64,000 bases of DNA from Adiantum capillus-veneris (GCA_014529385.2 CM043957.1:83115881-83179880); one strand, 5' to 3'; positions 32,781-45,881 are shown, counted from the first letter of the stretch. Notes: generated from the sequence alone by a model not told the origin. Numbers and translations: made by a program.

Positions 32781-35700
32781 CCTTAAGGTAAAAGTTGAGG
32801 CGGGTGCACCTGCTACTTTTGATGCAGCGGAAACTAGGGCTGCTGAGAAGTATAGGAAACTCAAGTGCTTAAGGGGAGAGGTTCCAATAGAAGTTCTTAG
32901 ACCCAAAGGTAAGTCACAAGCATCAACATCTAGGGAGCTTCCTGATGTAACGGCTGAAGTGATTGAGAAGCTAAATGAATCTTTAAGCAGCCTGTCAATT
33001 CACCTTGCACAAGCTGTAGGACCAAAGGGACAGGCAAAGAAGTCAGAAGAGAGAGAGCCACGAACTAGGAGAGTCTTGCAATGTTGGAATTGCGGAGAGT
33101 CTGGACATGGGATGTATAATTGTCCTTGGCCCCGTGGAGAGCCAGGGAGACCTAACTTGAATTACCCAGTGATGAATGCAAGAGAAGGAGCTGGTCAACA
33201 ACCAAGGCTTCTACAAAGGCCAAATGGACCAAGACCACCTCCACAAGGGGTAGAAGGAGTTCCACCTTTGCCAGATCCAAATGTGCATGTGGTAGAGGTG
33301 ACAAATTCAAATGAGGTTGACATGGAAGCCAATGGCATTAAGCGTGGCCGAGGGAAAGGTAAAGAGAAAGAAGGAGTCACATCACAGAGTGACCATGGAC
33401 AAGGCAAAAAGGCAAAGGAGACCAAGGAAACCAAGAGGACTCGACGTCGTATCAACCTCCAAGACTTCCCTCTTGGACATGGTATGGCTCCGTACAACTT
33501 GTTGGAAGACATGAGAGGTAAGGGTCCTGATATTTCATGGCCTCAATTTCTTGCATTATGTCCACAAGTAAGGAGGGATTTAACAAGGGCAGTTAGCAGT
33601 AGGAGAAAGGTAAAAGAGAGTGTGCCTGTTGTAAAAATTGCACAAGCTGAAATGAATGAGGACATTACACCTGTGCTAGATTGTTACATAAAAGGAAGAT
33701 TGGTTAGGAAAGGTCTAGTGGATGGGGGTGCACAAATTTGCATCATGACAGAAGGGCTCATGCAAAGACTAGGCATGCACATCCATGAGACACCTGAAAT
33801 CAAAGTGAAAATGGCAAACAATAGCAAGGCTAGGTGCGTAGGCATTTGTAAAAATGTTTTTGTGGAGGCCTTTGGCATTAAGAAGGCAGTGGATTTTTAT
33901 GTTATGTCGACCAAGGGAAGTGGTTATCCATTTATCCTAGGAAGACCATGGCTAATGAAAATGCGAGCTTTGCAGGATTGGGAGAGTGGAAAGCTAATTT
34001 GCAGGAACGACAATCACAAGAAGGTTGTCTTTGACATGAAGGAGCAACGCCAAGAGGAGCTCCATGAAGAATCATCTCGAAGTGAGACGGAAGAAGATTG
34101 GACTGAAAACACTTCAGAAGAAGAAAGTAGCGGCAGCATTACTGAAGAGGAGTCCTCCATTGAAGTCATGGGGGTAAGGTTTAAGCCAAACAACCAGGAG
34201 ACCTCTTCTCGAGGTTTGGAAGAGGTAGGTTCCCAAGAGAACCAAAAGGTGGAAGATGAAGGAATGTTAGAAGGTATGTTGTCTACAACACTTACAAAGA
34301 ATGAAAGAGAAGAGTTCAAATGTGTGCTAAGGGAATTTCCGAAGCTTTTTGCTAAAGACTACACCGATGTGCGTGAAGTAGATGTTGTTCAACACAAGAT
34401 TGAGTTGAAGCCAGAGGCCACACCTAAGGCTCAAAAGCTACGAAGGCTAGGAGTCATTAAGAAGCAGGCTCTACTCAAGGAGGTAAGGAAGCTTCTAGCA
34501 GCAGGTTTCATTTATCCAGTGGAGAATTCAGAGTGGGTCTCTCCCGTTGTTGTCACTCCTAAGAAAAACGGCAAGTGGAGGGTGTGTGTGGATTATCGTC
34601 CACTTAATGAGGCAACAAAAAGAGATCACTTTCCCCTCCCATTTCAGGATGAGATACTAAATGAAGTAGCTGGTCATGAGAAGTACACTGTGTGTGATGG
34701 CTACTCGGGTTACTTTCAAATAGGTATCGCATTGGAGGATCAATTGAAAACAACCTTTATCACTCCTTGGGGCTGTTATGCTTTTAGAGTCATGCCATTT
34801 GGCCTGACAAATGCTCCTGCAACTTTCCAACGCTTTATGAACATGGTGTTTCAAGCATTCTTTGGAAAGTCCATTAGGGTTTTTATTGATGATTTTTGCA
34901 TTTATAGCTCAAAATCATTGCATCTACAAAGGGTAGAAGAAGGTTTAAAGAAGCTCTATGACATGGGAGGTCAACTCAACCCCGACAAGTGTCACATAGC
35001 TGAGGATGAAGTGATCTTGCTTGGTCACAAGGTTTCCTATAAAGGCATTGAGGTGGATCCTTCAAAGGCAAAGGCTCTTATTGAGCTACCATCACCCAAG
35101 AGTCTTAAGGAGGTCATCTCTTTCATTCAGAAGGTGAAGTATATGTCACGCTTCATTCACTTAGCCTCGGAGTTGCTTCATCCTTTGCAAAAGTTAACAC
35201 AACAAGTAGAATTTGCATGGTCTGATGAGATTGAAGAGTATTTTTGTAACATTAAAGTCATTTTGTCAGAGCTACCAACACTCATGCCTCCTTGTTGGGA
35301 GTACACATTCTTTGTTAGCTCTAGTGTTGGAAGGGAAACAATTGGTGCTGTGTTGCTACAACAAGATCCCCACAGTACAAGGATGCGACCCATCTACTTT
35401 GCTAGTAGGGTCATGAATGCTTTGGAGAGAGACTACACAGAAGCAGAACTCATGATGCTTTCTCTCATGTTTGCGGTGAGAAAGTTTAGATCCTACCTGC
35501 TACCAAAACCTTTTGTAATTCTCACTGCAGAAAATTTGTTCCCTTGGGTGTCATCTCAAATGAATCTTAGTACTAGGATCTCAAAGTGGATTATGGAGTT
35601 GCAAGAGTTTCAATACTCTTTCAAGGTAGAAGATAGTGTGCGTGCACAATTGGCAGGGATTCTCACTTATAGGGTGCATGAAAAGGAGATTAAGGTGCCT

Positions 35701-37626
35701 GAAGTAAAGACCCTACCATTGCCACCACCAAAAAGTATTCCTAATGCTTTTACCTTGTTCTTTGATGGAGCTTTTCGTCGAGCCACAGGAAAAGCAGGGG
35801 GAGGGCTAGTGTTGCTCAACCCAAGTGGAGAGGTGGTCACGAAAGAGAAGTTCAATCTACCAAGTTCAGCTAGCAACAATGAAGCAGAATACGACACACT
35901 AATTCATGGTTTGAAGATGTGCATTGGCCAAGGGATACAACGCCTCATGGTAAAGGGAGATGCACTTCTCATTGTTAAACAGATTTTAGGCATTTGGGCA
36001 TGCAAGAATGAAAGCTTACGGACAAATGTTCATGCCATTCGTAGATTGTTTAATCAATTTGAAGAAGTGCAACTATATCATATTCCTAGGAAACAGAATG
36101 AAGATGCCGATTTACTTGCACAGCAAGTAGTTACATGTGTTGAGAAAGAAGTGCAGGTCATCATGGTGGCAGCAACCGTCAAGCAACTGAGATACCAGGG
36201 ATTGGAGTCATTGACTCCCATTATTAGCTACATTTTGGAGGGCGAGTTTCCACAAGACTTCACGAAGGCTCAGAAGAGGAGACTCATGAAGAAGGCAAGC
36301 ATGTATCTCTTCCTAGAAGGCTCCCTCTATCAAAGAGGGAAGGATCAAGTGTGCAGAAGAATACCAACTATTGAGGAAATTCCAGCCATTCTAAAAGGGT
36401 TGCATGAAGAGGCATGTGGTGGTCATTTTGCCCAAGAATCAACTGTGAAGAAGATTTTGCTTGCAGGGTATGTTTGGCCAAGCTTGCATGTGGATGTTCA
36501 ACATTGGTGTAAAAGCTATCACAATTGTCAGGTAAATGGAAATAGAAGGTTGGTGCATGGCCCGAGGCAAATAGTGCTTGCAAATGGACCCTTTGAAAAG
36601 TGGGGCATTGATGCTATGGGTCCTCTGCCTAGGACAAAAAATGGTAAACTCTACATTCTAGTGGCTGTAGACTATATGACTAGGTGGGTGGAAGCACAAA
36701 GTGTGGCAAAGGTAAATGAGAGGACAGTGAGCAAATTCGTCTACACTCACATTTGTTGTAGATTTGGCACACCTTTGGAGATTGTTTCTGATAATGGTCC
36801 AGGGTTTAGAAAGGGATTGCTCACAGAAGTCTGTGAAGAACTTCACATTCTACATCGTCACAGTACACCCTACTATCCCCAGTCAAATGGTTTGGTGGAG
36901 AAGGCTAATGGTGTCATTGCAGGAATCATTAGAAAGATGGTGCAAAACAAGACAAAATTATGGGATGACTTCTTGGATGGTGCCTTGTGGGCGTATCGAA
37001 CCACATATAGGGAAGCCACGGAGTTCACACCATTTCACTTGGTCTATGGTCAAGAGGCTTTACAGCCAATTGAACTAAACATTCCAACAATGCGACTTCA
37101 TGACAAAGCAGCACAAGATGATCAAGAAGCATGGATGGATAGACTTCTTACCTTAGCTGAGCTTGAGTGGAAAAGAGAAGCAGCATACGAGTGCTACAAG
37201 AGGAAAGCTACGCAGGCGAAGGAGAAGCTTGACAAGAAACTAAAGGACAAAGGCATCAATGAAGGAGATCTGGTGCTAAGGTATGACAATCGACTCGATA
37301 ATCGTTTTGATGCCAAGTTTGAAACTAGATGGCAAGGGCCATACATAGTCAAGAAGGCTTTCAATTCAAGTTACTATCAGCTTATGGACTTGAATGGTAA
37401 AGAGCACTCCAGGAAAGTAAACGGGTATCGCTTGAAGCCCTATTTGAGTCGCCTTCTACCAAAGGATCTACCAAAGATCTGTCCAAAGGCCGCTGTCTCA
37501 TGTAAGTATTGCTACATGAAGCATGAGTGTAACTCCAGCCAAAATTCTGAGGGGCCAAACAATAAAGATCTCGTCAAGGACTCTGAAGCACTCTCTTTGG
37601 AAAAGATGCTCTATGATGGTACATGA
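32771..37626 (+). CDS. pol: Gag C-terminus-Pol polyprotein (zinc knuckle, protease, RT, RNase H, aRNase H, integrase)
   Basis: The frame is open from about 32771; the first Met is at 32959 (1,555 residues from there). Residues count from that Met. Zinc knuckle CX2CX4HX4C at 42-55. Protease V-D-G-G-A at 254-258 (D-G-G in place of D-S/T-G). RT about 490-740 with F-I-D-D at 642-645. First RNase H about 780-880, lacking the usual catalytic Asp residues (V-S-S-S, T-A-E). Second, archaeal-type RNase H 930-1055 with D936, E977, D1001 and D1051 all present. Integrase H1149, H1156, C1190, but Tyr at 1187 where element 2 has Cys. DDE triad D1218, D1278, E1314 with 35 residues between the last two. The C-terminal tail is basic and has no chromodomain. 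Confidence 0.93.
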
Positions 37627-37639
37627 ATATACCATCATC

Positions 37640-37654
37640 CAGGGGGAGGGCTAA
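37640..37654 (+). other. element 1 polypurine tract
   Basis: CAGGGGGAGGGCTAA directly before the 3' LTR TG. It shares GGGGAGGGCTAA-type sequence with element 2 (51454-51469). Confidence 0.85.
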
Positions 37655-40325
37655 TGATAGCCGTTTTTCGGCTCTTTGTAATTGCCACAATGAGTTACCT
37701 CACCCTACCAAAATCACCCAAACACTGTGGCTATCCCTACCATTTCACTGTACATAGGCGTGCGTGAGTCACGGGACTTTTCCCATATTTTCTTCAAAAA
37801 CCCTCAATTAGCTAGTCATTGGGCTAGTTGAGCCAAAAAAATAAAAATAAATAAAAAAAATAAAAAATATAAGTATATTATGGCCCATGCATATGTAAAT
37901 ATTTCTTTGTATATAGGGCCTAAATAAAAGATTTTTTCATAATTATTTTGGTATTTATTTAAATATTTCTACCTAGGTGTGTGTTATTTATGCTCTGTAC
38001 ATTGCCTCACCATTACCACAATTTTTTCTTACCATTTTTCATACTCTTTATTCCATATAGAAATATTTTCATGTAAGCTTCTCTTATATTTTGTGTAACT
38101 CCATCCCAACAAAAATCCAAAAAAACTAGTTCTATTTATGTGTATATTTTTTCACTATTGTGATTTTTTCCTTCCTACATATATTCTCTATTACTCTCAT
38201 AAATTAGACCACAAAAAATATTCATCTTTTTATGGTAGACTTATAATGAGAGAGATTTATTTTGACCCCTTTATATTTTTCCACCTATATTATTTATATT
38301 TGACATGTACATATTTTTTAGACCCCTCAATATTTGATTTTCTTAGTTGTACTATTCACTTATATCCTAATCTCAACAATATCTTCAATTATAGACCTAC
38401 CAAATAAGGTCAAGGGTAGGTGGCATGCATACATGCACTATGGAGGGCTCACTCTTGGAGGTATTCAAAAGAATCATCCAAAGAAGGACCCCACAAGGAC
38501 CTTGCAGTGGAAAAAAACGGTCGGTTTTGCTGAATTTTTAAAGTTCACTTGCTCTCCGAATTTGAAAAGGTGATACAAACAAAAGTTGTAGCTCGTGGGC
38601 TGAACTTTTGCCTCAAATTTTTTCATATTTTTTTGAGCTACGAGCTGTGAGCTATGATTTTTTTAGTGGACCCCAGTTTTCCCATGCTATGTAGCCACAC
38701 TCTCTCTTCCACTTTATCATTTTCCTCTTTCACACACACTTCTCCACTCATCATCCCCATCTTTCTCACCACTCCTCTCTGCACACTACTCACCTTCTCC
38801 TCAACCTTGAAGAATAAGAGAAACCATGGTGAACTCATACCTCCCACACACAATTCCATTCAAAAATTGACCACTTAGTCTCATTTTTCCTCCTCCAATT
38901 TACCCATATCTATAAAAAAACCACAAAATTCATCCTCTTCTCTTAAAAGATAGCATCATGGTGGTTGATTACTCAGCTTCAATTACCTTGTCTCTCAAGG
39001 AAGGTCAAGAGTGGAGAAGAAATGTATCGTCAAAGCTAGTGGACCGTCAACAAGCGTCAAAATCGGCCCTACTCAAGACACTTGGAGCATCAACCTTGTA
39101 AGAAAGCCACCTTTTCTTACCTCTTAAGAGTTTTTTTCTTCTTTATTTGTATCCTACATGGATACTCCCATTGTAAATATCCAATTCCCTTTGTAAATTA
39201 ATACTAACTCTACTAACACTAACCCACTATGAAAAGTCCTATCACCTCCATTTCTCTCCTCTCTCTTTCCTCACCAACTTCTTGATAATTCCAAGCAAAA
39301 GAAATTAGATAAATTGCTGAAAATCTAACCCAACCATGGTTAGAGGAGTAACCCTAGCCTTCAAAATTGCTATAAAAGGAGGGTGTAGCTAGCACAAAGG
39401 GGGGGCCATAAGCAAGAGCACTATGCTATAGCTTGAGAAGCCAAGCTCAACCTCTCTAGAAGGAGCTCTTGAGTGGAAGCTCATTGTCTTATGCATGTGC
39501 ATGTGTTGTAATAGGGGATTAGCAAGGGAACTCTATGCCATTGTAAGAGAGAGAGTGATCATTCAATTGAGAGTAGGAAATCTATCATTTCTCCTACTAG
39601 TGTAAGCCCAACATTTGCTGAATCAAGGAGGGTGGATTTGGACTAAGCTTGGATATTTTGTCTCCCTTCCAACGTGAAGTAATGGACAACAATGATGCGT
39701 AAGTGTCTTGGTGTTTTTTGTTAAGTTCTTGATAGCTTGTTCTCTGGTGTTGTCATCAACCTAGCCATAAATCCCACATACTGTAAGAGGGAGACAGGGT
39801 GGAGAGGACTCCCCTGGCTTTAAGACAGTGATTGGGGTGGCTTTTCTTGTGATGTGTTGTGGTGAAATTTACGCAAGCTATGTTGAACAGATACTAATTT
39901 CACTTGATTTGTCATGACAGATTTGTAAGAAGGTATTAATGCAACAAGCACCCCCTCCCCCTTTCTCTCTCTTTCTTAAATATATAGTTGTGTTTGCTTG
40001 ATCATTGCCGATACGTTTCAAAGCAGCCCGAGCACTATCTCTCTCTCTCTCTCTCTCTCTCTCGTGTTTTAGGGTGTGAGAGTATTCCATTGGTGTTAGG
40101 GTTAGTGTAAATTCCTTGCTTGTTTGTGGGTTGCTCTAACGATTCTCCTCTTTTGCGTCCTAGCTCGCTCTTAAACTAGGTGGTGCCCCTTGTGTAGTTG
40201 GGATTTGGCTGTGGGTTTGATGTTTTGGTTTGTGTTGTGTTGTGCCCCAGCCCCATTGAGCAGCACGGGAGCCTTGAAGGGTGTTTAGAGGCCGCTCTTC
40301 TTGTTGCCCGCCCCGGACCGCCTCA
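37655..40325 (+). repeat. element 1 3' LTR
   Basis: Copy of 28017-30690 with about 14 substitutions and a few indels by eye. TATA at 39371. Confidence 0.93.
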
Positions 40326-41740
40326 CTAGCTTAAGATATTATTGATTTTTTGAGCTCAATTATATTATATAAATATGCTTATGCCTCTAGTAAAGATCTT
40401 GGAAGAAGTGGTAATGACAGGAATTTTTAAAAATACAATTTGTATATAAATAACATGCTGTCCAACTTAAACATCCACCTAGCAGAATGGTCTTATACAC
40501 ATGTACTTCTATCTTTGTATACAGGAAATCACTTTTGATGAAGGTAAGTCTATAGTGGTGAATTCACAATTATAAAGTACCTTTTGATAAAAAAAATGCA
40601 TAATTCTTAATACAAATGTTTACTTTGAAATTAGTTCAATGAATGTTAAAAGAGCCTTAATCCTCAAGTGGGGGTCTCGGATGAGATGGCAGTAGACTAG
40701 ACTTTTGAGAATTGATCGAATTTACAAAGGAGATGCTGTCCGATTTTTTCTAGAATTAAATGCATAAATAAATGGCTCAAACTTAATATTAGATCTTTGT
40801 TATGGTGTTAGTTTTTGTTGTAATTTTTGACACCAATAACAAGGGGAGGGAGTCGTTGACACCTATCTTCCCAAGTAATGCCAGTTCTGACAGGCTTGTG
40901 TTTCTTGGATGGTGATAGGTAAGAGATTATTTCCTTGGGATTACAACGACAACTGCAACAATAATAGAAGATCAGTCCAAAGTAACAACTGGATCCTTCT
41001 CCATGTAGATGTAGTGGAAGCTCATCCCAAAGGGTGGACACACAGAGATATAACACTAAGATATCAATTTGTAATGATCAAAGATCAAATTTTTGATCTA
41101 AATGAATGTATTATCCATTAAATACAGAATGTTGTATTGGTGTATATGAAATGATAGTTGAGGTTTATGACATCTTGTGCTAAAATATCCTATAGCTCCC
41201 TATTTTTTGGTATAACTACATCTAACCTATGTGAACCACCTATTAACCGGGGTGGGTGGTAACCTCTTTATTCCACTTGATTATTCTGGCACCATCATTG
41301 TGTAGTTATTGCACTCCATTTGGGTGATGAGACACTTGATGTAACCGTGACATATAATGTTGTATGTGATCTGCTTTGGGTTCTGCTACAACAACGCACA
41401 CAACTGGCTAATTTGACTTAACCCTAGGTATGGGATCCACAAGATTCTTGCTCTGGCTCGGCTTGAGATGAAGGTGGGCTCCACATTCTATTCACTACGA
41501 CCAGCTCCATAGAATGTCTCTACTAGTGTGTGGGCATGCCACCCTTGTCTTGAGTACAATGTGGAAGCATGAGAGAGAGAAAGAAAATCTCATGCCTTGG
41601 AGCACAACAAAGTTTTTCTGAAATGCAGGGCTCATCTCAGTGTGTGTGTGTGTGTATGTGCAGAGAGATCAAATTAGGGGATGTGGATGACATGGTGCAG
41701 CGCTTAGCGGAGCGAGAGAAGGGGAACGAGGCAGGACATA

Positions 41741-41743
<3 letters not shown>

Positions 41744-41821
<78 letters not shown>
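41744..41821 (+). repeat. (CT)39 microsatellite
   Basis: About 78 bases of pure CT. Confidence 0.98.
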
Positions 41822-41823
<2 letters not shown>

Positions 41824-41939
41824 ACTCTCCCGGATTTGTCTACAACATTTCAACAGTGGAGCGTCTCTCTCCCACTCTCCCGGATTTGTCTACAACATTT
41901 CAACAGTGGAGCGTCTCTCTCTCTCTCTCTCTCTCTCCT
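41821..41939 (+). repeat. 50-bp tandem pair followed by CT tract
   Basis: CCCACTCTCCCGGATTTGTC and the next 30 bases are repeated exactly at 41871. A diverged third copy may start near 41939. A second CT tract spans about 41914-41937. Confidence 0.9.
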
Positions 41940-43642
41940 CTCCCAATTTTTCTATAGAATTTCAATAGTGCAACGGATTGGAGCTGATGCTCATAAGGGG
42001 AGCAGAGGGGCAATAGAGTGTCCATGCAATCGGCTGAGGAGGAGATTTAGATTGGAGTGAAGGGGCAACAATCATGGCTTGCAAGCGACTATCGAGAGTC
42101 CAAAGATGAAGAGCTTATCAAAAGCTTTTTTTCCCCGCAAACTCACAAAAGTGAGTGATGATATCTTAAACATATCAAAAAATCAAAAGCTCGTTTGAAC
42201 AATTTTATGTTCTAAGTAAAATGAATTGCCCTTTTTTTGATGAAGTTTTTTTCTTATTGAGTTCCTTTAAGAGGACACTCACCACACGTTCTCCCAAGCT
42301 TCACATGATCTCTCAGATAGTCTTAGCACGACTTGAACCCCCAATCTCAAGTACACTAAGCAAGCCCCTCACCAACTTAGCTTTTGACTTTGAAATACAT
42401 ATCTCTTATTCTAGGACCACATGACAAGGATGAAAAGCTTCCTTTGAAGGATAAAGTTAGAGGAGCCTTGAGAACCTAGCCATGGGCAAAGTGCAAAGCA
42501 TATCTTTTAATGAGATTCAAAGAAGAGCTGATTGAATCAAATTAACCATAGTGCTACTGGGATTTTAAAAAATCACATTTGTATGATATATCGTGTGTAT
42601 AATCACATTACATATCAAATTTCTCATATTGTGGTGTGTGGCTGAACGGCCTTGGTGTGAACTCATGTCGTGTGTGCTAAGAATCAACTTGTAATTTCCT
42701 TTATCAATATAACAAGTGCTTGATCTTGTGTGCAAGGCACACTGAGTTTGGTTCAACCTCTTGTGTAATAGTGAATACACTACATTATGTAGGTTTTCAA
42801 AGTTTTTAGGAATATATATATATATAAAAGAGATGACTGGGATGAACCCATAGAAATTAAGAGGGAGCAGACATCCATAGAAATTAAGAGTGTTCACAAA
42901 AAATTGGCCTTTAGTGTATTTTTAAAGGAAAGTTTTTTAAAATTCCTAGCTAGTTTGGTGGTCACCTTGATGGAAACAGGCTAAATTTGGAGGATTCTAG
43001 TGTAAAAACAGGTAAAATTATGACAAAGTGGTACAATAGGTATAAGCTTATAATGTAGAGATGATGGTCGAGGAGGGGAATTAGAGCCTACCTCATTGCA
43101 AAAGATGCAAGGTCCCCATGCTCAACGTGCTCAATCGTAGCACTATATTGTTGAGGAAGAAGGCCATGGCCTCTTTTGTAGGGCTAATCATCTCTTTTTT
43201 AGTATGTCTCCTACAGTGCCATTTGTTTGTCAGGGGGAACTAGAGAAAAGAGAAAAAACACACCCACACACACATGCTTCTACCATAAAGTGATCCAACT
43301 CGGGGTCCACCTCCATATTGGTTGTTGGTGAAGAGGCTATTGTGAAGATCTGGTACTTCTTGCCAACCTCGTCAAACTTGTCACCACCTCTACCTGTGAA
43401 CTTCCAACTTGTTGTATCCCACACACACACTCACCTGGGTCATTAGCATGCTTTAAACATCCATCTATTCCAGCGTCCACCACAATGCTTTTATGACATA
43501 ATAAGTACTGACAAAGAATCACCATATGAGCCGATAGTTTAAGAAACACAAACAATTTTAATTTATTGTAGTAGAACATGCCTATAATCATAGAGTTAAG
43601 AAGAATAAATGGAGGTAAACAAGCCACATAGTAGGAAGCAAG

Positions 43643-45206
43643 TGATGGGGTCTTTTCACAAGCCAAGCTCCCATACCCCTCTTCTCTCGTCCCCACCCCA
43701 TGAAAACCCCCTCTTAGGGAGGGAGTGATAAAAGGCATTGGAAAAAGTAAGAAAAAAATAAAGTATGATTATGTAAATATATAAGAAAGGTAAAATAGGC
43801 CACCTCATGCTTGCAGGGTAGCCCATCCCCACCTTGCCTCCTTTTTTCTTCATTGTTGCCCCGCCGTGTGCCCTTTTTCCTCTCCTCCACTCAAAAGGTA
43901 AACCCCCTCTCTCTTTCCCTTGTCCTTTCTCCTTTCTCTCTCCCCTCAAGCTACCCCACTTCTCACCAATAATGCATTATATCTCACCAATAATGCACCC
44001 TAACTCACATGCAACTTACCCTATATTCCAAAATAGTATACCCCACCCCCTCTTTCTCTCTCCTATCATATCCCATGACCCAAATATCCCCCTCTCTCTC
44101 TAAAGGGCGCCATGTCTCTTGTCTTGTAGCTAAATAACCTCCCCCACACTCACACACACTCAGTTTCACTAAAAAAGGTGCCCACAGACCCATCCCCACC
44201 CGGTGGTTACCTGATTTTTCTTGTGTTCACACACATATGCACACAGATTCACCTCTGAACACACTCCCCTCTCTCCCCTCTTGTAATTACTTTATTCTCC
44301 ATGTCACCTCTCACTTTTTTTCATCCACCCATCTCTCTCTCTTAGTCTCTCTCTCATGAGACTGCTGTTCTAGCACATATACACACAACCAGACAAGTGG
44401 GGCCCACAGTCACATGGCCTATGTAGATAATGATTTCTTCATTTCTAAATTCTAGAATTTCTTCCCTTTCCTCCCCTATATGAAGAGGGGTCACCATCAC
44501 ACTAAATACACACACAACATCACCAAAGAACACACTATGCACTGTGTGTGCCTAGTGCACACCCACACACCCACACCATCACCATCACCATCACCATCAC
44601 CGCAATCACCATGCTTGTTTTGAGCATGACCTCTACACCCTTGGCTATGGAAGATGAAGGGCAACTAAATGAAGGATGATGGCCATAATCCTCGTGCGAG
44701 TCTTCGCCATCAACTCCCACCTATCCACCATGTGCTCTACCACTCTCTCCCTTCTCATTCCCCTACCCTATGCTCCGCATTTCATCGCCTAATTCTCTAA
44801 ATAAAGCTTGAGGTTTTGTGAGTATGTTTTCTTGCAATGTTTTACCCATGTGAGGTGTGCGGAATCGCCACCTAGTCTTGTGTTTTGGAGTGAGCTTGTG
44901 TATGTGTGAAGGGTGTGCGGATTCGCCATCCTTTTGTGGTGCCTAAGTACTAAGCCGCTATACCCCCTCCCTCACTCTCTCTCTCTCTCTCTCACTTGAT
45001 CTCATTCCCTTTCCTCTTCATCATTACTCCCACGCATCCATCTCTCTTGGATGAAAACTTTGTTATGGTGGTGTGCTGTTTGCGTCCTAGCCGCTGAAGC
45101 TAGGTGGTGCCCCCTGTTTGCTTTACCATGACAGGCTCGAGGCGCGCCATTCGGTCCCCGATGTTTTAGAGGCCGTCGGGGTTCGGGGTTCTCTTTGCTC
45201 CCGTCA
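43643..45206 (+). repeat. element 2 5' LTR
   Basis: Contains a CACCAT run at about 44573-44602, TATATGAA at 44477-44484 where the 3' LTR has TATATAAA, and a U5 hairpin at 45086-45104. It has about 20 extra bases (TCTTTTCACAAGCCAAGC region, near 43651) that the 3' LTR lacks. Confidence 0.92.
45086..45114 (+). promoter_or_regulatory. U5 hairpin with primer-site-like sequence
   Basis: CCTAGC (45086-45091) pairs with GCTAGG (45099-45104) across a seven-base loop. It is followed by TGGTGCCCCC (45105-45114), equal to the first ten bases of the primer site at 45209. Confidence 0.5.
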
Positions 45207-45208
45207 TT

Positions 45209-45226
45209 TGGTGCCCCCACCGAGGA
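45209..45226 (+). other. element 2 primer binding site
   Basis: TGGTGCCCCCACCGAGGA, two bases after the LTR, differs at one base from the element 1 site. Both use the same unidentified tRNA type. Confidence 0.75.
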
Positions 45227-45279
45227 TCTTTTCATGAAACCCTTCAGTTTACAAGAGTGAAACCCTTAAACTATTGTGA

Positions 45280-45864
45280 ATGGATGAATGGCTAGCAGGA
45301 TTTGCTAATTGGACGACAGAAGAAGAAGAGATCCAAGCACAACTAGATGAACTCCGCATCTCCATCGAAGCTCGAGTGCCAGGCGTAACGGTAATCGATT
45401 TGCAGTGGGAGAGTCAACCAACACGCCAAACCCAGTGGATATACATAGGCCAAGTGCCAAGAAGAAGAAGGAGAAGGTCGAAACCATGTCCGCAACCTAC
45501 AACCAACCATGTCCGCAACCTACAACCAACCCACAACCAACACGCCAAACCCAGTGGATATACATAGGCCAAGTGCCAAGAAGAAGAAGGAGAAGGTCGA
45601 AACCATGTCCGCAACCTACAACCAACCCACAACAACAAAATGGAAGGAGCTGTACACAATAGAGAATCAACACTATTCTACTTTGAGAATCGGGTAACTC
45701 AAGTCACCGAGGTCATTATCACAGTCAGTTTTCAAGTCGCACCTGATGCTGCAACACAGATAACGGAAGCATTGGCTCACACTCTCACTAGAGAAACTAG
45801 GGATCTACTGAGCTTGTTTCAGGAAAGAACACCACCCTCTCCCACAATCTTGGACAGTGACTAA
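45280..45864 (+). pseudogene. leader region of element 2 with short frames
   Basis: A frame from 45280 opens with an acidic stretch (M-D-E-W-L-A-G-F-A-N-W-T) and is derailed by a 119-bp duplication. A second frame from 45640 to 45864 resumes with no recognised domain. Position matches the leader ORFs of element 1, but I see no convincing similarity of this part to A or B types. Confidence 0.35.
45421..45635 (+). repeat. 119-bp tandem duplication
   Basis: ACACGCCAAACCCAGTGGAT starts at 45421 and recurs at 45540. An inner CATGTCCGCAACCTACAACC repeat is also present. The period is not a multiple of three. Confidence 0.9.
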
Positions 45865-45881
45865 GCACCTCTAAGCTTCAC

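Larger units (their letters stand above)
28017..40325 (+). mobile_element. element 1: nearly intact Tat-type Ty3/gypsy retrotransposon with four leader ORFs
   Basis: LTRs of 2,674 bp (28017-30690) and 2,671 bp (37655-40325), TG...CA, differ at about 14 positions plus a few short indels by eye, roughly 0.5-0.6 %. The insertion is therefore young. The target duplication is CTAG (28013-28016, 40326-40329). Order inside: primer site 30694, leader ORFs 30757-32296, Gag 32346, Pol to 37626, polypurine tract 37640-37654. The extra archaeal-type RNase H between RNase H and integrase, and ORFs upstream of Gag, place it in the Tat lineage (as in Ogre-type elements). Two defects are visible: a Gag frameshift at about 32769 and loss of one integrase zinc-finger Cys. 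Confidence 0.93.
40326..43642. other. non-coding spacer between elements 1 and 2
   Basis: No supported gene. The part at 40655-40760 resembles the left flank of element 1. A CT tract and a 50-bp tandem pair lie at 41744-41940. Frames here are short and low complexity. Confidence 0.5.

Noticed and set aside
43656-44720. Frames rich in Gly/Arg/Glu or Pro/His, repeated at 51466-52352
   Set aside because: They are LTR sequence of element 2 in both copies, with no conserved domain.
45280-45864. Element 2 leader frames as homologues of B1/B2
   Set aside because: I looked for R-R-L-P-H, F-I-Q-x-x-C-A-L and L-I-N-S-L-P-F and found none. Only the A-type remnant at 45882 aligns.
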